26,117 bases of DNA, taken from a virus. The translations under genes were made by a program, and so were the position numbers. The notes under the pieces are model-generated. The model did not search any database and was not told where the DNA came from. It was given only the letters and a program-made list of their open reading frames with translations. The number at the start of each line of letters is the position of its first letter. Position 1 is the stretch's first letter. The DNA lies in the IMG/VR virus record IMGVR_UViG_3300038701_001457, positions 1 to 26,117 of that record; one strand, 5' to 3'. Positions 1 through 8,871 of this stretch are shown here, one piece after another.

Positions 1-1361
1 GGGCCATTTTCAGAGCGAAAGCGATAGACAATGATCTCGTCACCGTCGCTGGGCAAGGCAGGTAGGTTAAGGGTCTGGTCGCCGTTGCGGGTGTCCATAA
101 AGTAATGCGTATCAGCAACGCCCGTGGCCGCGCCCGCAGAAGTCTCAACGCTTGTATTGGCCGTCTCACCGATGGCTTCGCTTTCCCAGAACGGCCCGCG
201 AATTTCGCCCGGACCTTGAATGGTCACTCGGTCGCCAACAATCTTGAAAAGGTTGGTGGCCGCAGGGTCGTTCCAGAGAATGTACGCGCCAGCCTCAACG
301 CGCAGCGTAGTATCGCTTTCAATCTCATGCTGAGTAGACAGCAGGCAGGGGCCATCCACGACCAGCGGAATGTTTTGCGCCGCAGCTACGTCCAGAGCCG
401 AGGCAAATGCCGTGTCGTCAGCCGTGGTGCCGTCCATTGCCGCGCCAAACATGCGAGGCCGAACATCAGCGACAGGCGAACGAATTGCCCGCCCGTTACC
501 GCCAGCCGTCAGCGCAATCGTGAAGCCGTTGTCGTCAGTCGCAGTGGACGAAGCGTCCCAATAAAAAATACCGCCACCACCGTCGCCATCTGTCGTGTGA
601 CTGGTGATGCGAAAGGACTCCCCATCAACCAGAACGCCCGTTCCAGTGGCCTTGAAGTCCGCCACGGTGTCAAAGGTTGCGCGCAAATTGGTTTTTGCCG
701 CAGCCGGGTCAGTCAATTCAGACAAGTTTGCAGTGCTGAGAAGATCGCCAGCGCCGAGCGGCGTGTACGGCTCCAGCGTGCTTGCAGAATTTGGAAAACC
801 AAGCGCCTGACCAATAGCTGCGCCCGTTGGGCTAAAACTTACGCCGTCAAGAATGAGTTTGTCAGCCGCAGCGCCATCCAGCTTGAGCACTTCAGTGCCG
901 CCGATCAGGATCGACACGCTGTCATCACCATTGACCACAATCTTGGTATCATTGTCGGCGTCCAGAATGATGTCGTTACCCGACATATCCAAATCGCCGG
1001 TCAGCACCATGCCTGCAAATTGCGGCGTGTCTGTGGTAGCAAGCGACTGGTCTTGACCGCCGAGCGGATAGATCAGCAAATTGCTTTCAGCCGCAGGAAT
1101 GTTGTCCTGCTGGTAGTACGTGATGCTTTCTGCCGAGTTGGTCAGGCTGACCTTGTAGTCTCCGGCCGTGTCGTCGATCCAAACCGCAATAGCGCCATCA
1201 GACGTGGCAATCGCCGGGTTAGTGTCTTGAGCGCTCAAAGCCGAGGTGGTGTAGATAGCGCGGCGCGTGGTCGTGCCGGCCTCGTACACGTTCAGCTTGG
1301 CACCACTGAGGATGGTGCCGTTAAAGTCCGTGGCGATACATACGATAAGTTTAGCGGCCAT
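1..1361 (-). CDS. Tailspike / tail fibre with beta-helix domain (partial, C-terminus off the left edge)
   Basis: About 453 residues are open from an ATG at 1361 to the window edge with no stop. AGGAG lies upstream of the ATG. It overlaps the end of the preceding ejection gene by 11 nt. Residues 1-100 form a small beta-rich head (MAAKLIVCIATDFNGTI) that probably attaches to the tail. Residues 115-160 contain repeats such as GDLDMSGNDI and GGTEVLKLDG, common in fibre shafts. From about residue 304, FGAAMDGTTADDTAF followed by a helix is the entry motif of pectate-lyase-like right-handed beta-helices. After it come strand-turn segments such as HEIESDTTLRVEAG and VTIQGPGEIRG. Such proteins bind and often cleave host surface polysaccharide. 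Any catalytic residues lie beyond the window. It sits after the ejection genes, as P22 gene 9 does. Confidence is high for tailspike and low for enzymatic activity. Confidence 0.85.
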   Translation of the reverse strand, partial: MAAKLIVCIATDFNGTILSGAKLNVYEAGTTTRRAIYTTSALSAQDTNPAIATSDGAIAVWIDDTAGDYKVSLTNSAESITYYQQDNIPAAESNLLIYPLGGQDQSLATTDTPQFAGMVLTGDLDMSGNDIILDADNDTKIVVNGDDSVSILIGGTEVLKLDGAAADKLILDGVSFSPTGAAIGQALGFPNSASTLEPYTPLGAGDLLSTANLSELTDPAAAKTNLRATFDTVADFKATGTGVLVDGESFRITSHTTDGDGGGGIFYWDASSTATDDNGFTIALTAGGNGRAIRSPVADVRPRMFGAAMDGTTADDTAFASALDVAAAQNIPLVVDGPCLLSTQHEIESDTTLRVEAGAYILWNDPAATNLFKIVGDRVTIQGPGEIRGPFWESEAIGETANTSVETSAGAATGVADTHYFMDTRNGDQTLNLPALPSDGDEIIVYRFRSENG

Positions 1362-3405
1362 CTTGATCGCTCCTGTCGTTAATTTGTGACGTTGTGATGG
1401 TCGCGCCTGATTGCGTGAAGTCGATCCCTCGGCGGCGAGCTTCGCTCAACAAGGCGCGAGCTAGTGGGTTATCGGACGCATCGCCAGTTGAATACAAAAG
1501 CTTAGCAACAACGCGCATGTCTTCGTCATTGCCTTGCTGAATAAACTCGGCAACGCTTCGACGCGCGCCCCTCGCGCGCAGGGCTTCCAGCGGGTCTGAC
1601 ACAAGCTCTGCCAAAAATGAGCGCCCACGCCCTGCCTGCGCACGTTGGCGCAACTGGTCAGCCTCTTGGCGCGAGGCAGTTTGAGATCCCACTCCACGTA
1701 AGACGTTTGCCTCAAAGCGCGCACCCGACATTTCTGCGTCAATCGCCTGCATTAAGCGATCTGCATCTGCGTCTTCAAGGAATTTGCCAATACGCTCGCG
1801 GATAAGCTGCCGGTTGATTGGCGATGCTGCGTTTCCACCGGCGCTTACATTGCCCATTCGGCGCTCAAGCGCGTCCGCAATTCCCGCCATAAACATGCGA
1901 CGCTCGCTTTCTGATGTGCCGGATGTGATGAAGCGTTGAAGCTGACTTTCAGCGCGCGCGCCTGGGCGAAGCACGTTTGCACCAATGTCAAACGCCTGCT
2001 CATCCCTTGCTTGACTTGCCCACATACCAGCCGCTTCACGATATTCTGGCGACACACGGCGCATAAAATCGCGAACCTGACGCGCGCCGTTTTGGATAGG
2101 CCCAGCCAATGCCGCGCGGCCACGTTCCGACGCTCGATATGCGGCGTTTGCATCAAACTCTGCCGTGATGGCTAGTGCGCGTAACGCCCCAAGCGGCAAG
2201 CGATTCGGCAAGGCATCAATGTCATCTGCGTATTGAGAAAGACCAGCACCCGCAAAACCCTGATCCCGCGCAACCTCATCGGCCACACGGAAATCAACGC
2301 CCCTTCGCTGCAACGACCGCAGCGTTTCGCGCAGGTTAGGTGTCACCCTGACCATTTGCTGGTCTGCCTGATTAAACAGCGGCCTTGCGGCTTGCCGCAC
2401 CTCTTCAAGACCTTGGATAGCCTGAACTGGCGAGCGCCCTTCCATGCCCGTTGCCTGCCTAACCGCATCTGTCATCCGCTGCGCCCGCTGCCCAGCACGA
2501 TCAGCAATGGCTGTTTCTGCAACGTCTTGTGCTGGGCCGCCGCCGCCAGCAACTGCCGATGACGCAACCCGGCCCCGGCTGCCAAGGCGCTCTCCAACAA
2601 ACCGGCCGCCTTGCTCAGAAAGAGCTTCAGGATTATCACGCACCGCCCGGCCAACACCAAGATCACGAGCTAGGCGCTGAGCGCTTCGTGTCACGCCCTG
2701 AGCGCCCCTTGCAGCGACATTGCGTCCCACGTTTGCAGCGCCCGCAGCGGCAAGCGGCGCGCCGATCTGACCAATCAGCTCGCCAGTATCTCCCCCAACC
2801 TCTTGACCGACGCCAGCACCAGCGCCAGATGCGGCCGTCAGACCAGCGCCGGTTGCTGCCGTCGCACCAGGATTGCGCGCAGCTTGCTGCACCTGCTGGC
2901 GGACGATAGCGCCGGGTGTCGTTGTTGCGCGACTAAGCGACGTAGCTGCTTGCGGCGCGCGGGCAGCGACACCCAATCCCAAAGCTGTTGGAGCGGCATA
3001 TGCGCCTTCCTCACCAATGCGGCGAGCGACACGCTCTGTTATGTTTCGTGGCTGGTCTTGAGGGTTAATTGAGCCGACATCAACAAGGCGGTTCCGAAGG
3101 AAGTTTTGCCCCATAAACGGCTCATCGCTAACGGGCGCGCCCATTACGTCAAGTGCGTAGTTGATAGATGACACCGGCAAACCAAGCACCTGAGCCAAGC
3201 CTTCGTTAAATCCTTGCGCGCCTTGAGAGAGCGGGCGCAGCGGGCCTTCTACCGCTCCACTGGCGCGCGCAGGCGGATCAGGCTGTGGCTGGCTTTGCGC
3301 CACCATTGCCTGCTGAGCGCGTGCGCGAGCTTGTTCCGCAGATTCGGCGCGCACCTGCACCAACTGGCCGTTCACGCGAACCTGATAGAGTTGACCGTCA
3401 GCCAT
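1351..3405 (-). CDS. Large DNA-ejection / internal virion protein (P22 gp16-like position)
   Basis: A 684-residue protein with an ATG start preceded by AAGGAT. The N-terminus (MADGQLYQVRVNGQLVQVRA) is a short beta segment seen on many phage ejection and tail-associated proteins. Residues about 130-235 are long Ala/Gly-rich stretches (for example GAGLTAASGAGAGVGQEVGG) that could insert in or cross a membrane. The C-terminal half is mainly helical and charged. In P22-like phages the last and largest of three ejection proteins is gp16, which leaves the virion with the DNA and helps it cross the host envelope. Here too it is third of three and directly precedes the tailspike. No lysozyme or transglycosylase motif is visible. 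The role rests on position and composition rather than a recognised domain. Confidence 0.7.
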   Translation of the reverse strand: MADGQLYQVRVNGQLVQVRAESAEQARARAQQAMVAQSQPQPDPPARASGAVEGPLRPLSQGAQGFNEGLAQVLGLPVSSINYALDVMGAPVSDEPFMGQNFLRNRLVDVGSINPQDQPRNITERVARRIGEEGAYAAPTALGLGVAARAPQAATSLSRATTTPGAIVRQQVQQAARNPGATAATGAGLTAASGAGAGVGQEVGGDTGELIGQIGAPLAAAGAANVGRNVAARGAQGVTRSAQRLARDLGVGRAVRDNPEALSEQGGRFVGERLGSRGRVASSAVAGGGGPAQDVAETAIADRAGQRAQRMTDAVRQATGMEGRSPVQAIQGLEEVRQAARPLFNQADQQMVRVTPNLRETLRSLQRRGVDFRVADEVARDQGFAGAGLSQYADDIDALPNRLPLGALRALAITAEFDANAAYRASERGRAALAGPIQNGARQVRDFMRRVSPEYREAAGMWASQARDEQAFDIGANVLRPGARAESQLQRFITSGTSESERRMFMAGIADALERRMGNVSAGGNAASPINRQLIRERIGKFLEDADADRLMQAIDAEMSGARFEANVLRGVGSQTASRQEADQLRQRAQAGRGRSFLAELVSDPLEALRARGARRSVAEFIQQGNDEDMRVVAKLLYSTGDASDNPLARALLSEARRRGIDFTQSGATITTSQINDRSDQDGR

Positions 3406-3417
3406 TATGATGGATCC

Positions 3418-4575
3418 TTACTCGTCAAGAATAATGACCGTTTCGCCATTTTCATTCGTAAATGTGCGCCGTTCGTTAGCGAAACTTTCGCTGATGGGGT
3501 CGCGAACTACTTGGCGCGGGTCAGCATTCGCAAGCTGGGCAAGTTCGGTGTAGCGGCTCTGCGCGCTTGCGACCGTTTCAGCGCGCTGCTCAATGGCCCT
3601 GCGAGCCGCGTTGACTAGCTCCTGGCGAGCGTTACCAATCAAAATTTGGCCATTGTCAACGCGCTGCATTTGCGCTTGCAGTCGGTCAGTTAAACCCATG
3701 CTTTGCGCGGCTAGTGCAAATTCGCCTTCGCGGACCGTTGATGACGGGTCAATGGTTTTGAAGAAACTAAAAATCAGTGCAGTGTCACTTGCGCCGGTTT
3801 GATCGCCAGCAAGTCGCTCCATTGACAAGAACTGATCTTGCGCCTCTTCAAATGGGCGCGCGTAGTTGTCTTCAAATTCGTTACGCAGCGCGCGAATGTC
3901 AGACGAGCTGGCTGGCTCCCCATTCTCAAGCTTGTTGGCAAGCTCCGTGACCGCGCGTTGTTCTGCACTTTCGTTAATTGCCACTTCGCGCCCACGCAGC
4001 GCCTCAGTAACCCGGTTAGATCGCTCATCTTCAGCAGCCAAGCGCACAGATGTTTGATTTTGCGTTTGCCCCTGTAGCGGGTCCGCCAGCACTTCGTTAT
4101 TTGCAAGCGTGGTCGGCTGCATGAACTCCGGCAAGCTGTCACCAATAACCCCGCGGATCGCCGTGATGTTGTTGCGGTAGTTTGGCGTATCAATTAGCTG
4201 CCGGTAGCGCGCCGCATCTTCCGGCTGGATAATACCGCGCTGGATTAAACCGCCCACCGTGCTGTCAAAGGTAGCCACCGCTTCATCTTGCGTGCCAATG
4301 CCGCCGAGAGCAACCAGATATTGGTCAGCGGATTGGAGGTTTTGCGCATTTGTTTGACGCTCTGCCTCACTCATAGCGGCCGCGCGCTCCCTGATTTGCG
4401 CGGCTAGGTCAAAGTTTCCCGCCCGGTTTGCCGCCTGCTCTGCGCCTTGCAGATTGCCGCTGTTAATAGCTTCACCAATGCGCCGGTTGGTCTGCATTTC
4501 ACGCACTTGCTGCCCGGTGGAGAAACCCTGAAGCCCCGCCATAGCCGATTGGTTTGGGTCAAAATTTACAATCAT
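3418..4575 (-). CDS. DNA-ejection / internal virion protein, second of three
   Basis: A 385-residue, strongly helical, Gln/Ala/Glu-rich protein. GGGGTGA, overlapping the stop of the preceding gene, is the ribosome site for the ATG at 4575. The N-terminus (FDPNQSAMAGLQGFSTGQQV) and the following helices with Asn-Leu-Gln-Gly repeats resemble P22 gp20/gp7-type ejection proteins, which are packed in the head and injected with DNA. There are no membrane segments or catalytic motifs. It lies 12 nt before the gp16-like gene and 3 nt after the first ejection gene, so the three are probably made together. The assignment is by synteny and composition. Confidence 0.65.
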   Translation of the reverse strand: MIVNFDPNQSAMAGLQGFSTGQQVREMQTNRRIGEAINSGNLQGAEQAANRAGNFDLAAQIRERAAAMSEAERQTNAQNLQSADQYLVALGGIGTQDEAVATFDSTVGGLIQRGIIQPEDAARYRQLIDTPNYRNNITAIRGVIGDSLPEFMQPTTLANNEVLADPLQGQTQNQTSVRLAAEDERSNRVTEALRGREVAINESAEQRAVTELANKLENGEPASSSDIRALRNEFEDNYARPFEEAQDQFLSMERLAGDQTGASDTALIFSFFKTIDPSSTVREGEFALAAQSMGLTDRLQAQMQRVDNGQILIGNARQELVNAARRAIEQRAETVASAQSRYTELAQLANADPRQVVRDPISESFANERRTFTNENGETVIILDE

Positions 4576-4578
4576 GGA

Positions 4579-5541
4579 TCACCCCAGAAAGCTAAAGACT
4601 TGAGCGGCGTTTCTGTTCAAGCTGTCGCTTGCGCCCTGAATCGTGTTGTTGATGTTCTGGCCTCGCAGGAAGGCGCTATTGGCACCGATATTACCCTGCT
4701 GCATTGCAAGGTTCCCAGCGGTTGCGCCAAACTGACCCGCCGCATTGGAAGCAAGCTGAGCGCCAGCCGTGGACGGTTGACCCATAAGCGCGTTAGTAAA
4801 CATGCCCACGCCACGAAAGCCCAAGTCAGCCGCCGTGTTCTGCTGTGCTTGCTCGCGCGCGCCCGAGTAAACATTACCAGACGCGGCAAAATTTGCGTCA
4901 ACGCCCGTAGCAGCCCGACCTAGCGCGCCTTGCAGCGCATCGTTAAACAGCGACCCCTCAAACCGTTGGCGCGCTTGATCTTGAGCCTCTGTGTTAATCG
5001 CGTTGTCATTGGTCGCGCCGGTCTGGGACGCTTGCCCGTTGACATTCGCCGGTATCGCCGTGCCAGGATTGCTCATTGCCTCTGGCGTGGGGCCTGTAAT
5101 GGTCGCGTTAAACGGGCCATTCGGAGCAGGCTGAGCGCCCATGCCTTCAATCGGCACGCGCTGAGTGCCGTCGAAAATCATCTGGCCTGCGTTGCGCCGG
5201 TCAACAATGGCGCGCCCCAGCCTGTCGCCAAGGCCAGATCCGTTGAATTGACCAGATGGTGCACCACCGCCAACGCCCGCCGCGCCTTGTGCTGGCATCG
5301 GACTGACCTGCATTTGATCGCCAACCGGATTGAACCCAAACAGCTCGCCCATCGCGTTCGCCTGCTGGATGCCATACTGACGAAACGGCTCAGCAAGCTC
5401 AACCTGCTGATCTCGCGTTTCACGGGCAAACCCCAGCGCGCGGTCAAGCCCTTCTTGCTCCAAGCGTTGCGCATCATTAATCGCGTCTTCATTCTCGCGG
5501 CGAGAAATCTCACCAAAAATCAGGTCGGCTGCGACGCCCAT
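4579..5541 (-). CDS. DNA-ejection protein (P22 gp7/gp20-like), first of three
   Basis: A 320-residue protein that starts 22 nt inside the end of the GNAT-like gene, with GAGGTG upstream. Residues 1-70 are a charged helix (DLIFGEISRRENEDAINDAQ, then ALGFARETRDQQVELAEPFR). Residues 80-190 are a low-complexity Gly/Pro/Ala/Asn linker. Residues 195-320 are rich in Ala, Asn and Gln, with repeated short units such as GATAGNLAMQQGNIGANSAF. This build is common in phage DNA-transfer proteins, where the Ala/Gly-rich tail helps form a conduit. Its position after the tail genes supports this. No enzymatic motif is seen. Confidence 0.65.
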   Translation of the reverse strand: MGVAADLIFGEISRRENEDAINDAQRLEQEGLDRALGFARETRDQQVELAEPFRQYGIQQANAMGELFGFNPVGDQMQVSPMPAQGAAGVGGGAPSGQFNGSGLGDRLGRAIVDRRNAGQMIFDGTQRVPIEGMGAQPAPNGPFNATITGPTPEAMSNPGTAIPANVNGQASQTGATNDNAINTEAQDQARQRFEGSLFNDALQGALGRAATGVDANFAASGNVYSGAREQAQQNTAADLGFRGVGMFTNALMGQPSTAGAQLASNAAGQFGATAGNLAMQQGNIGANSAFLRGQNINNTIQGASDSLNRNAAQVFSFLG

Positions 5542-5951
5542 AGCGACACCTCATACGATTGGCCATCCGGCTTGAAGCCGTGCCGTTGATACCATCGGCC
5601 CAGCGCTTTCTGGCGCGGACCATGCTCTGCGTTGATAATCATGCGGACAGCGCCGCGCTCTTTTGCCCATGCCTTGGCTGGCTCAATCAATTCGCCGCCA
5701 TTTTTGCCCCAGAAGGCAACTTCATTGGCCTGCCACCCAGGCGCAAAGTGCAGCGGGATAAGCGCCACAATCAGCACCGCCGTGCCATTGGTAAGCACAA
5801 GCGCGCGCTCAGCATCCATCAAGCTTCGCAGCAGCGTTCGCGAATAATCGCGGTCAAACGGGATATGAGCATAAACACTTGCCGCATGGCATTCGCGCAG
5901 CAAATTAAGCACAGGCTCAATATCCGCTTGTGATGCCAGCCACACACTCAT
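5520..5951 (-). CDS. GNAT-like acetyltransferase-fold protein in the virion operon
   Basis: A 143-residue protein with an ATGA overlap with the gene before it. The pattern is that of a GNAT fold: an N-terminal helix with LLRECHAASVYAHIPFD, central strands (ALVLTNGTAVLIVAL), a helix (IEPAKAWAKERGA), then strand RMIINAE and the late motif WYQRHGFKPDG. The acetyl-CoA pyrophosphate loop (Q/RxxGxG/A) is not obvious. The corresponding segment reads GKNGGELIEPAK, so catalysis is doubtful. GNAT-like proteins recur beside ejection genes in podoviruses, and T7 gp13 sits in a comparable place. The role could be structural, in head maturation, or modification of a virion or host protein. The fold is fairly sure and the activity unknown. 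Confidence 0.65.
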   Translation of the reverse strand: MSVWLASQADIEPVLNLLRECHAASVYAHIPFDRDYSRTLLRSLMDAERALVLTNGTAVLIVALIPLHFAPGWQANEVAFWGKNGGELIEPAKAWAKERGAVRMIINAEHGPRQKALGRWYQRHGFKPDGQSYEVSLWASQPT

Positions 5952-6280
5952 TCGCCGGTTCGCTCGTTATAGCTCAAATCGTAGTTAATGCGGTTTGCCG
6001 TTGCGCTCTGCAAATGGATTGCATCGCCATCATAAAGCACCACACCCGCAAAGCTAATGTCTACCCGTTCATTCAAAGCAATTGACGTGATTGTTTCAAA
6101 CTTAGTCGTGGCATCGGCGCTGTTACCCGAGCGCACAATGTAAATAATAGTGTTGGTGTCAGCTTCCTCACCATACAAGATAAGCTTGGTCGGCTGGATT
6201 GTTACATTGCTGCCAGCCGTGAGAACGGCCGTTGCGGTCGCCGCGATTTGACCCTGCACGCCACGCTGCTTAAATGCCAT
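5948..6280 (-). CDS. Small beta-rich tail protein
   Basis: A 110-residue protein with a strong GGAGG site upstream of its ATG, overlapping the next gene by 4 nt. The sequence is almost all predicted strands (LILYGEEADTNTIIYIVRSG, then ISFAGVVLYDGDAIHLQSAT, then INYDLSYNER). This matches a family of small phage fibre or tail-tip domains with alternating hydrophobic strands and a late GDxI turn. There is no signal peptide or membrane segment. It lies between a coiled-coil tail protein and the GNAT-like gene, so a structural accessory role is likely. Confidence 0.5.
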   Translation of the reverse strand: MAFKQRGVQGQIAATATAVLTAGSNVTIQPTKLILYGEEADTNTIIYIVRSGNSADATTKFETITSIALNERVDISFAGVVLYDGDAIHLQSATANRINYDLSYNERTGE

Positions 6281-6282
6281 AA

Positions 6283-7131
6283 CTACCTCCGCAGGTGCGT
6301 TAGAATAATGTTCAAGTCTTCTACGCTGTGGTGATCTGCGGTCGAAGATGGGCTGTCGTAACCATCAATCATAGTTGATCCGTCGTCCCATTCGTCAGTC
6401 ACGTAAATTTCCACAAAATACCTATAACCTGTATCGTCAAAATCCGCATCGCCCACTGCGGGAAGCGTATCTGCGTAAATGGCCGAAAACGGCACGGTCA
6501 CAGTCTGGTTGTTTGTTTCAAGCGCTGCCGGAAACTGGCTGTTTGAACTATCGCCCGCCTGAACCCAGCGCCAACTGCGCAGAACTGCTGACCCACCGCC
6601 TGAAAGCGGGCGGCGTAGCAGGTCGCACCGCATCACGCACCAGGCGTACGCGCCTAGGTCAATTGAGTGCTCAAAATCAACGCTGACCAGCACCGTTGCC
6701 TCGTTCTCAAAGTTGGTCAGATCGGCGTCATCTGTAACCGTTTGTGAGTTGCTGCGCTTTGGGTTGGTGTCGGTAAGAACGCCGCTCGCCAGCGCTTCGG
6801 CTACGATATCACTGACCGCTTTATTTCGGATGTTGCGAGTGTTTGCTTGGTCAACCCGCGCCAAATCACCCAGCGCCCCTAGCGCTGCCTGCAACTGTGC
6901 ATCTTGCGACCTTACAAGGCGCTCAACGGCTTCAATTCGATCTCGGTTCTCTTCAGCAAGGATAAACGGCGATATTGCCGCGTCATAAATTGCATCGCCG
7001 CCCTGACCCCCCGCCTGTATCTGCTGACCCTCAAGCCATACGCGCCAAGGGTAGGTCCATGTTCCCGTTTCAGGATCAATCGGGCGCGTTTCAAGCGGCG
7101 GGATTGCAGTGGGGTAGCGAAACTCTCTCAT
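6283..7131 (-). CDS. Tail protein with coiled coil, at the P22 tail-needle position
   Basis: I chose the ATG at 7131 (MREFRYPTAIPPLE), 282 residues, because it forms an ATGA overlap with the tail-hub gene; an in-frame start 24 nt upstream is less likely. Residues 1-45 are a Pro/Trp-rich attachment segment (TWTYPWRVWLEGQQIQ). Residues about 55-115 are predicted helix or coiled coil (RDRIEAVERLVRSQDAQLQA). Residues 120-282 are a beta-rich domain with Trp, Asp and Tyr-rich loops. In P22 the gene after gp10 is gp26, a trimeric coiled-coil needle that plugs the portal. Position and coiled coil fit, but the large C-terminal domain does not look like gp26. A short side fibre is the alternative. Confidence 0.5.
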   Translation of the reverse strand: MREFRYPTAIPPLETRPIDPETGTWTYPWRVWLEGQQIQAGGQGGDAIYDAAISPFILAEENRDRIEAVERLVRSQDAQLQAALGALGDLARVDQANTRNIRNKAVSDIVAEALASGVLTDTNPKRSNSQTVTDDADLTNFENEATVLVSVDFEHSIDLGAYAWCVMRCDLLRRPLSGGGSAVLRSWRWVQAGDSSNSQFPAALETNNQTVTVPFSAIYADTLPAVGDADFDDTGYRYFVEIYVTDEWDDGSTMIDGYDSPSSTADHHSVEDLNIILTHLRR

Positions 7132-8513
7132 GAGCGCGCCATGTTCAGCCAGCAATCAGAAACCGTTGTGCCAAACGGATCTGACCATGCAAGCTCTATT
7201 TTAAACACCGGCGGTTCCATACGCCCTAGCGGACCCCACTCAATGCGCTTGGCGTACTGGCCCGCCTTCGGGCCATCGCGCAGTATCTCATGCTCAAACA
7301 CCACCCCATCACGTGCAACGCGCAGCATAAATTTCGGGTCGCTGCCCTGACCTGTCACCGGGACGTTTTCAGAGCTGGTATACACGGTCAAGCGCTCGAC
7401 CTCGCTGTAGCTTGTAGCGCTGACAAGCGCTTGAGCAACGCGGCGAACCTCTGTCCCGGCCTCGTCGTACACCGTGCGCGACATTGAATAGATGCCACCA
7501 GCGCCGGTCGCGTAAGTCGTGCCAAACGCCTGCACAAAGTCATTAACGATGTGTGTGTCAGTGCCCAGCGTTTTTGCCCTATGCCACGCGCCAGTCAGCA
7601 AATCGTAATTCCATGCTCCCGTACCAGGTATCGTGACCCTGATAAACTCATGCCCGCGCCACTGATAGGAGCGCAGCTTTACAAGCGCCTGATTGGAGGC
7701 GCTTAAATCCTTGATATAGCCCTCAATAGCGCTCGTGCTAATTCGAGTCCGGGCCAGCCCATCAAGCCGGAAAATTTGCCCGGTCGTGGCGACCATAAAC
7801 ATGCTGTCGTCAGACTGACACACAGCATCGCGGCCAATGAGGCCAGATGGAAGCACAGCACCAGGCGAAGACCGAAACGCCGCGTCTTGATCGCCTGTTG
7901 GGGTCCACGCTTCAACGGTTGCCGTGCCGAAAAGGTAAATTCTGCCCTTGTAAGACTGAATGCTTAATAGGTTATCAGGCTCGCTTTCAGCAGTCGCAAA
8001 GCTGGTTGCAGATACGGTTGTGGGATCGCCTACGTCAGACCACCAAAAGCGCCCTGACCCGTCTTCAACGAACAAATGGCGCTGCCCCAGCTCTGCAACG
8101 CTTGTTATATCGCCCGATGCATTGCCCACCGTGATGGATGTGACCGACCCGCTCTCAACAAGGTATGCTGTGCCGCCTGATGTTGCGACAAGATCGGCCT
8201 GCGAAGCGGCAAACTGCGCATCGTAATTGTCGCTTGCTACCGTATCTATGACTGCGTTTGTTCCGCTTGATGTGACGCGCTCAAGGCTTGTGCCGTCCGC
8301 GTAGACAATTTGCCCAGACAGAATGCCGTCCGATTGGAACACGCCCCGAACGCCGGTTGATGCGGCCTGAAACAGCGTCAAGCCCGGTGTCGGCACAAGC
8401 CGAGGCGCACCAAGATGCGGCATCTGCTCAGGGTAGAGGTTGACCAGCTCAACAGTCGGCAGACCATACTCGTTATCATCCCAAGCGGTCAGGGCAAACG
8501 GCACGCGCTGCAT
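7128..8513 (-). CDS. Packaged-DNA stabilisation / tail hub protein (P22 gp10-like)
   Basis: A 461-residue protein whose start overlaps the previous stop (TAATG). The N-terminus carries VELVNLYPEQMP, a hallmark of the P22 gp10 family, then PTPGLTLFQ. After it come repeated beta segments of about 40-60 residues with W/F and GxIYxLxG-type turns (GRIYLFGTATVEAW, GQIFRLDG, GGIYSMSR), as expected for a beta-propeller-like hub. gp10 sits below gp4 at the portal vertex, closes the filled head and carries the tailspikes. The preceding gene is gp4-like, which matches the P22 order. Confidence 0.85.
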   Translation of the reverse strand: MQRVPFALTAWDDNEYGLPTVELVNLYPEQMPHLGAPRLVPTPGLTLFQAASTGVRGVFQSDGILSGQIVYADGTSLERVTSSGTNAVIDTVASDNYDAQFAASQADLVATSGGTAYLVESGSVTSITVGNASGDITSVAELGQRHLFVEDGSGRFWWSDVGDPTTVSATSFATAESEPDNLLSIQSYKGRIYLFGTATVEAWTPTGDQDAAFRSSPGAVLPSGLIGRDAVCQSDDSMFMVATTGQIFRLDGLARTRISTSAIEGYIKDLSASNQALVKLRSYQWRGHEFIRVTIPGTGAWNYDLLTGAWHRAKTLGTDTHIVNDFVQAFGTTYATGAGGIYSMSRTVYDEAGTEVRRVAQALVSATSYSEVERLTVYTSSENVPVTGQGSDPKFMLRVARDGVVFEHEILRDGPKAGQYAKRIEWGPLGRMEPPVFKIELAWSDPFGTTVSDCWLNMARS

Positions 8514-8857
8514 TAGAAGTAATCCGCTTTGACGGGCGCGTTTGGCCCATGATAAGCCGTGAACCGAATGAGGTTGCGCCGACCAATATTCACTAACCCC
8601 GTGTATGGCGAAGAGCGCTCGGCGCTAAGCAGGCGAGGCGCGGCCCTGCCAGCGATCAAATCCACAAAGCCGCTCATAGCCCCGTCAGGAATGTCTGTCA
8701 GCGACCAGTAAGCAATGCCCTCGCTTTCGAGCAATGCCTGCTCTTGGTCAATCACATCGTCAACCGTTTCTGCTTGGTACGCAGTCGGGTTCTGGCCCTC
8801 ACTGACCAACGCCATTTTCTTGAGCGCTTGAGTGCGCAAATCAGCTTTGGTTGCCAT
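8513..8857 (-). CDS. Head-tail adaptor (P22 gp4-like)
   Basis: A 114-residue helical protein (P22 gp4 is about 166 residues). ATG at 8857, with AAGGGA about 10 nt upstream. Residues 1-35 (TKADLRTQALKKMALVSEGQ) and the following AETVDDVIDQEQALLESEG reproduce the opening helices of gp4-type adaptors, followed by a W-containing turn (AYWSLTDIPDG) and a helix (FVDLIAGRAAPRLL). Twelve copies bind under the portal after packaging and create the platform for the tail hub. Its start is 14 nt after the decoration-like gene and its stop overlaps the gp10-like start. It lacks the lytic extension of P22 gp4. Confidence 0.75.
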   Translation of the reverse strand: MATKADLRTQALKKMALVSEGQNPTAYQAETVDDVIDQEQALLESEGIAYWSLTDIPDGAMSGFVDLIAGRAAPRLLSAERSSPYTGLVNIGRRNLIRFTAYHGPNAPVKADYF

Positions 8858-8871
8858 GAGAGCCAGATCCC

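Noticed and set aside
105-1382. A 425-codon plus-strand open frame
   Set aside because: It is antisense to the tailspike gene, which has a proper ribosome site, family motifs and operon context; the plus-frame protein has no recognisable features.
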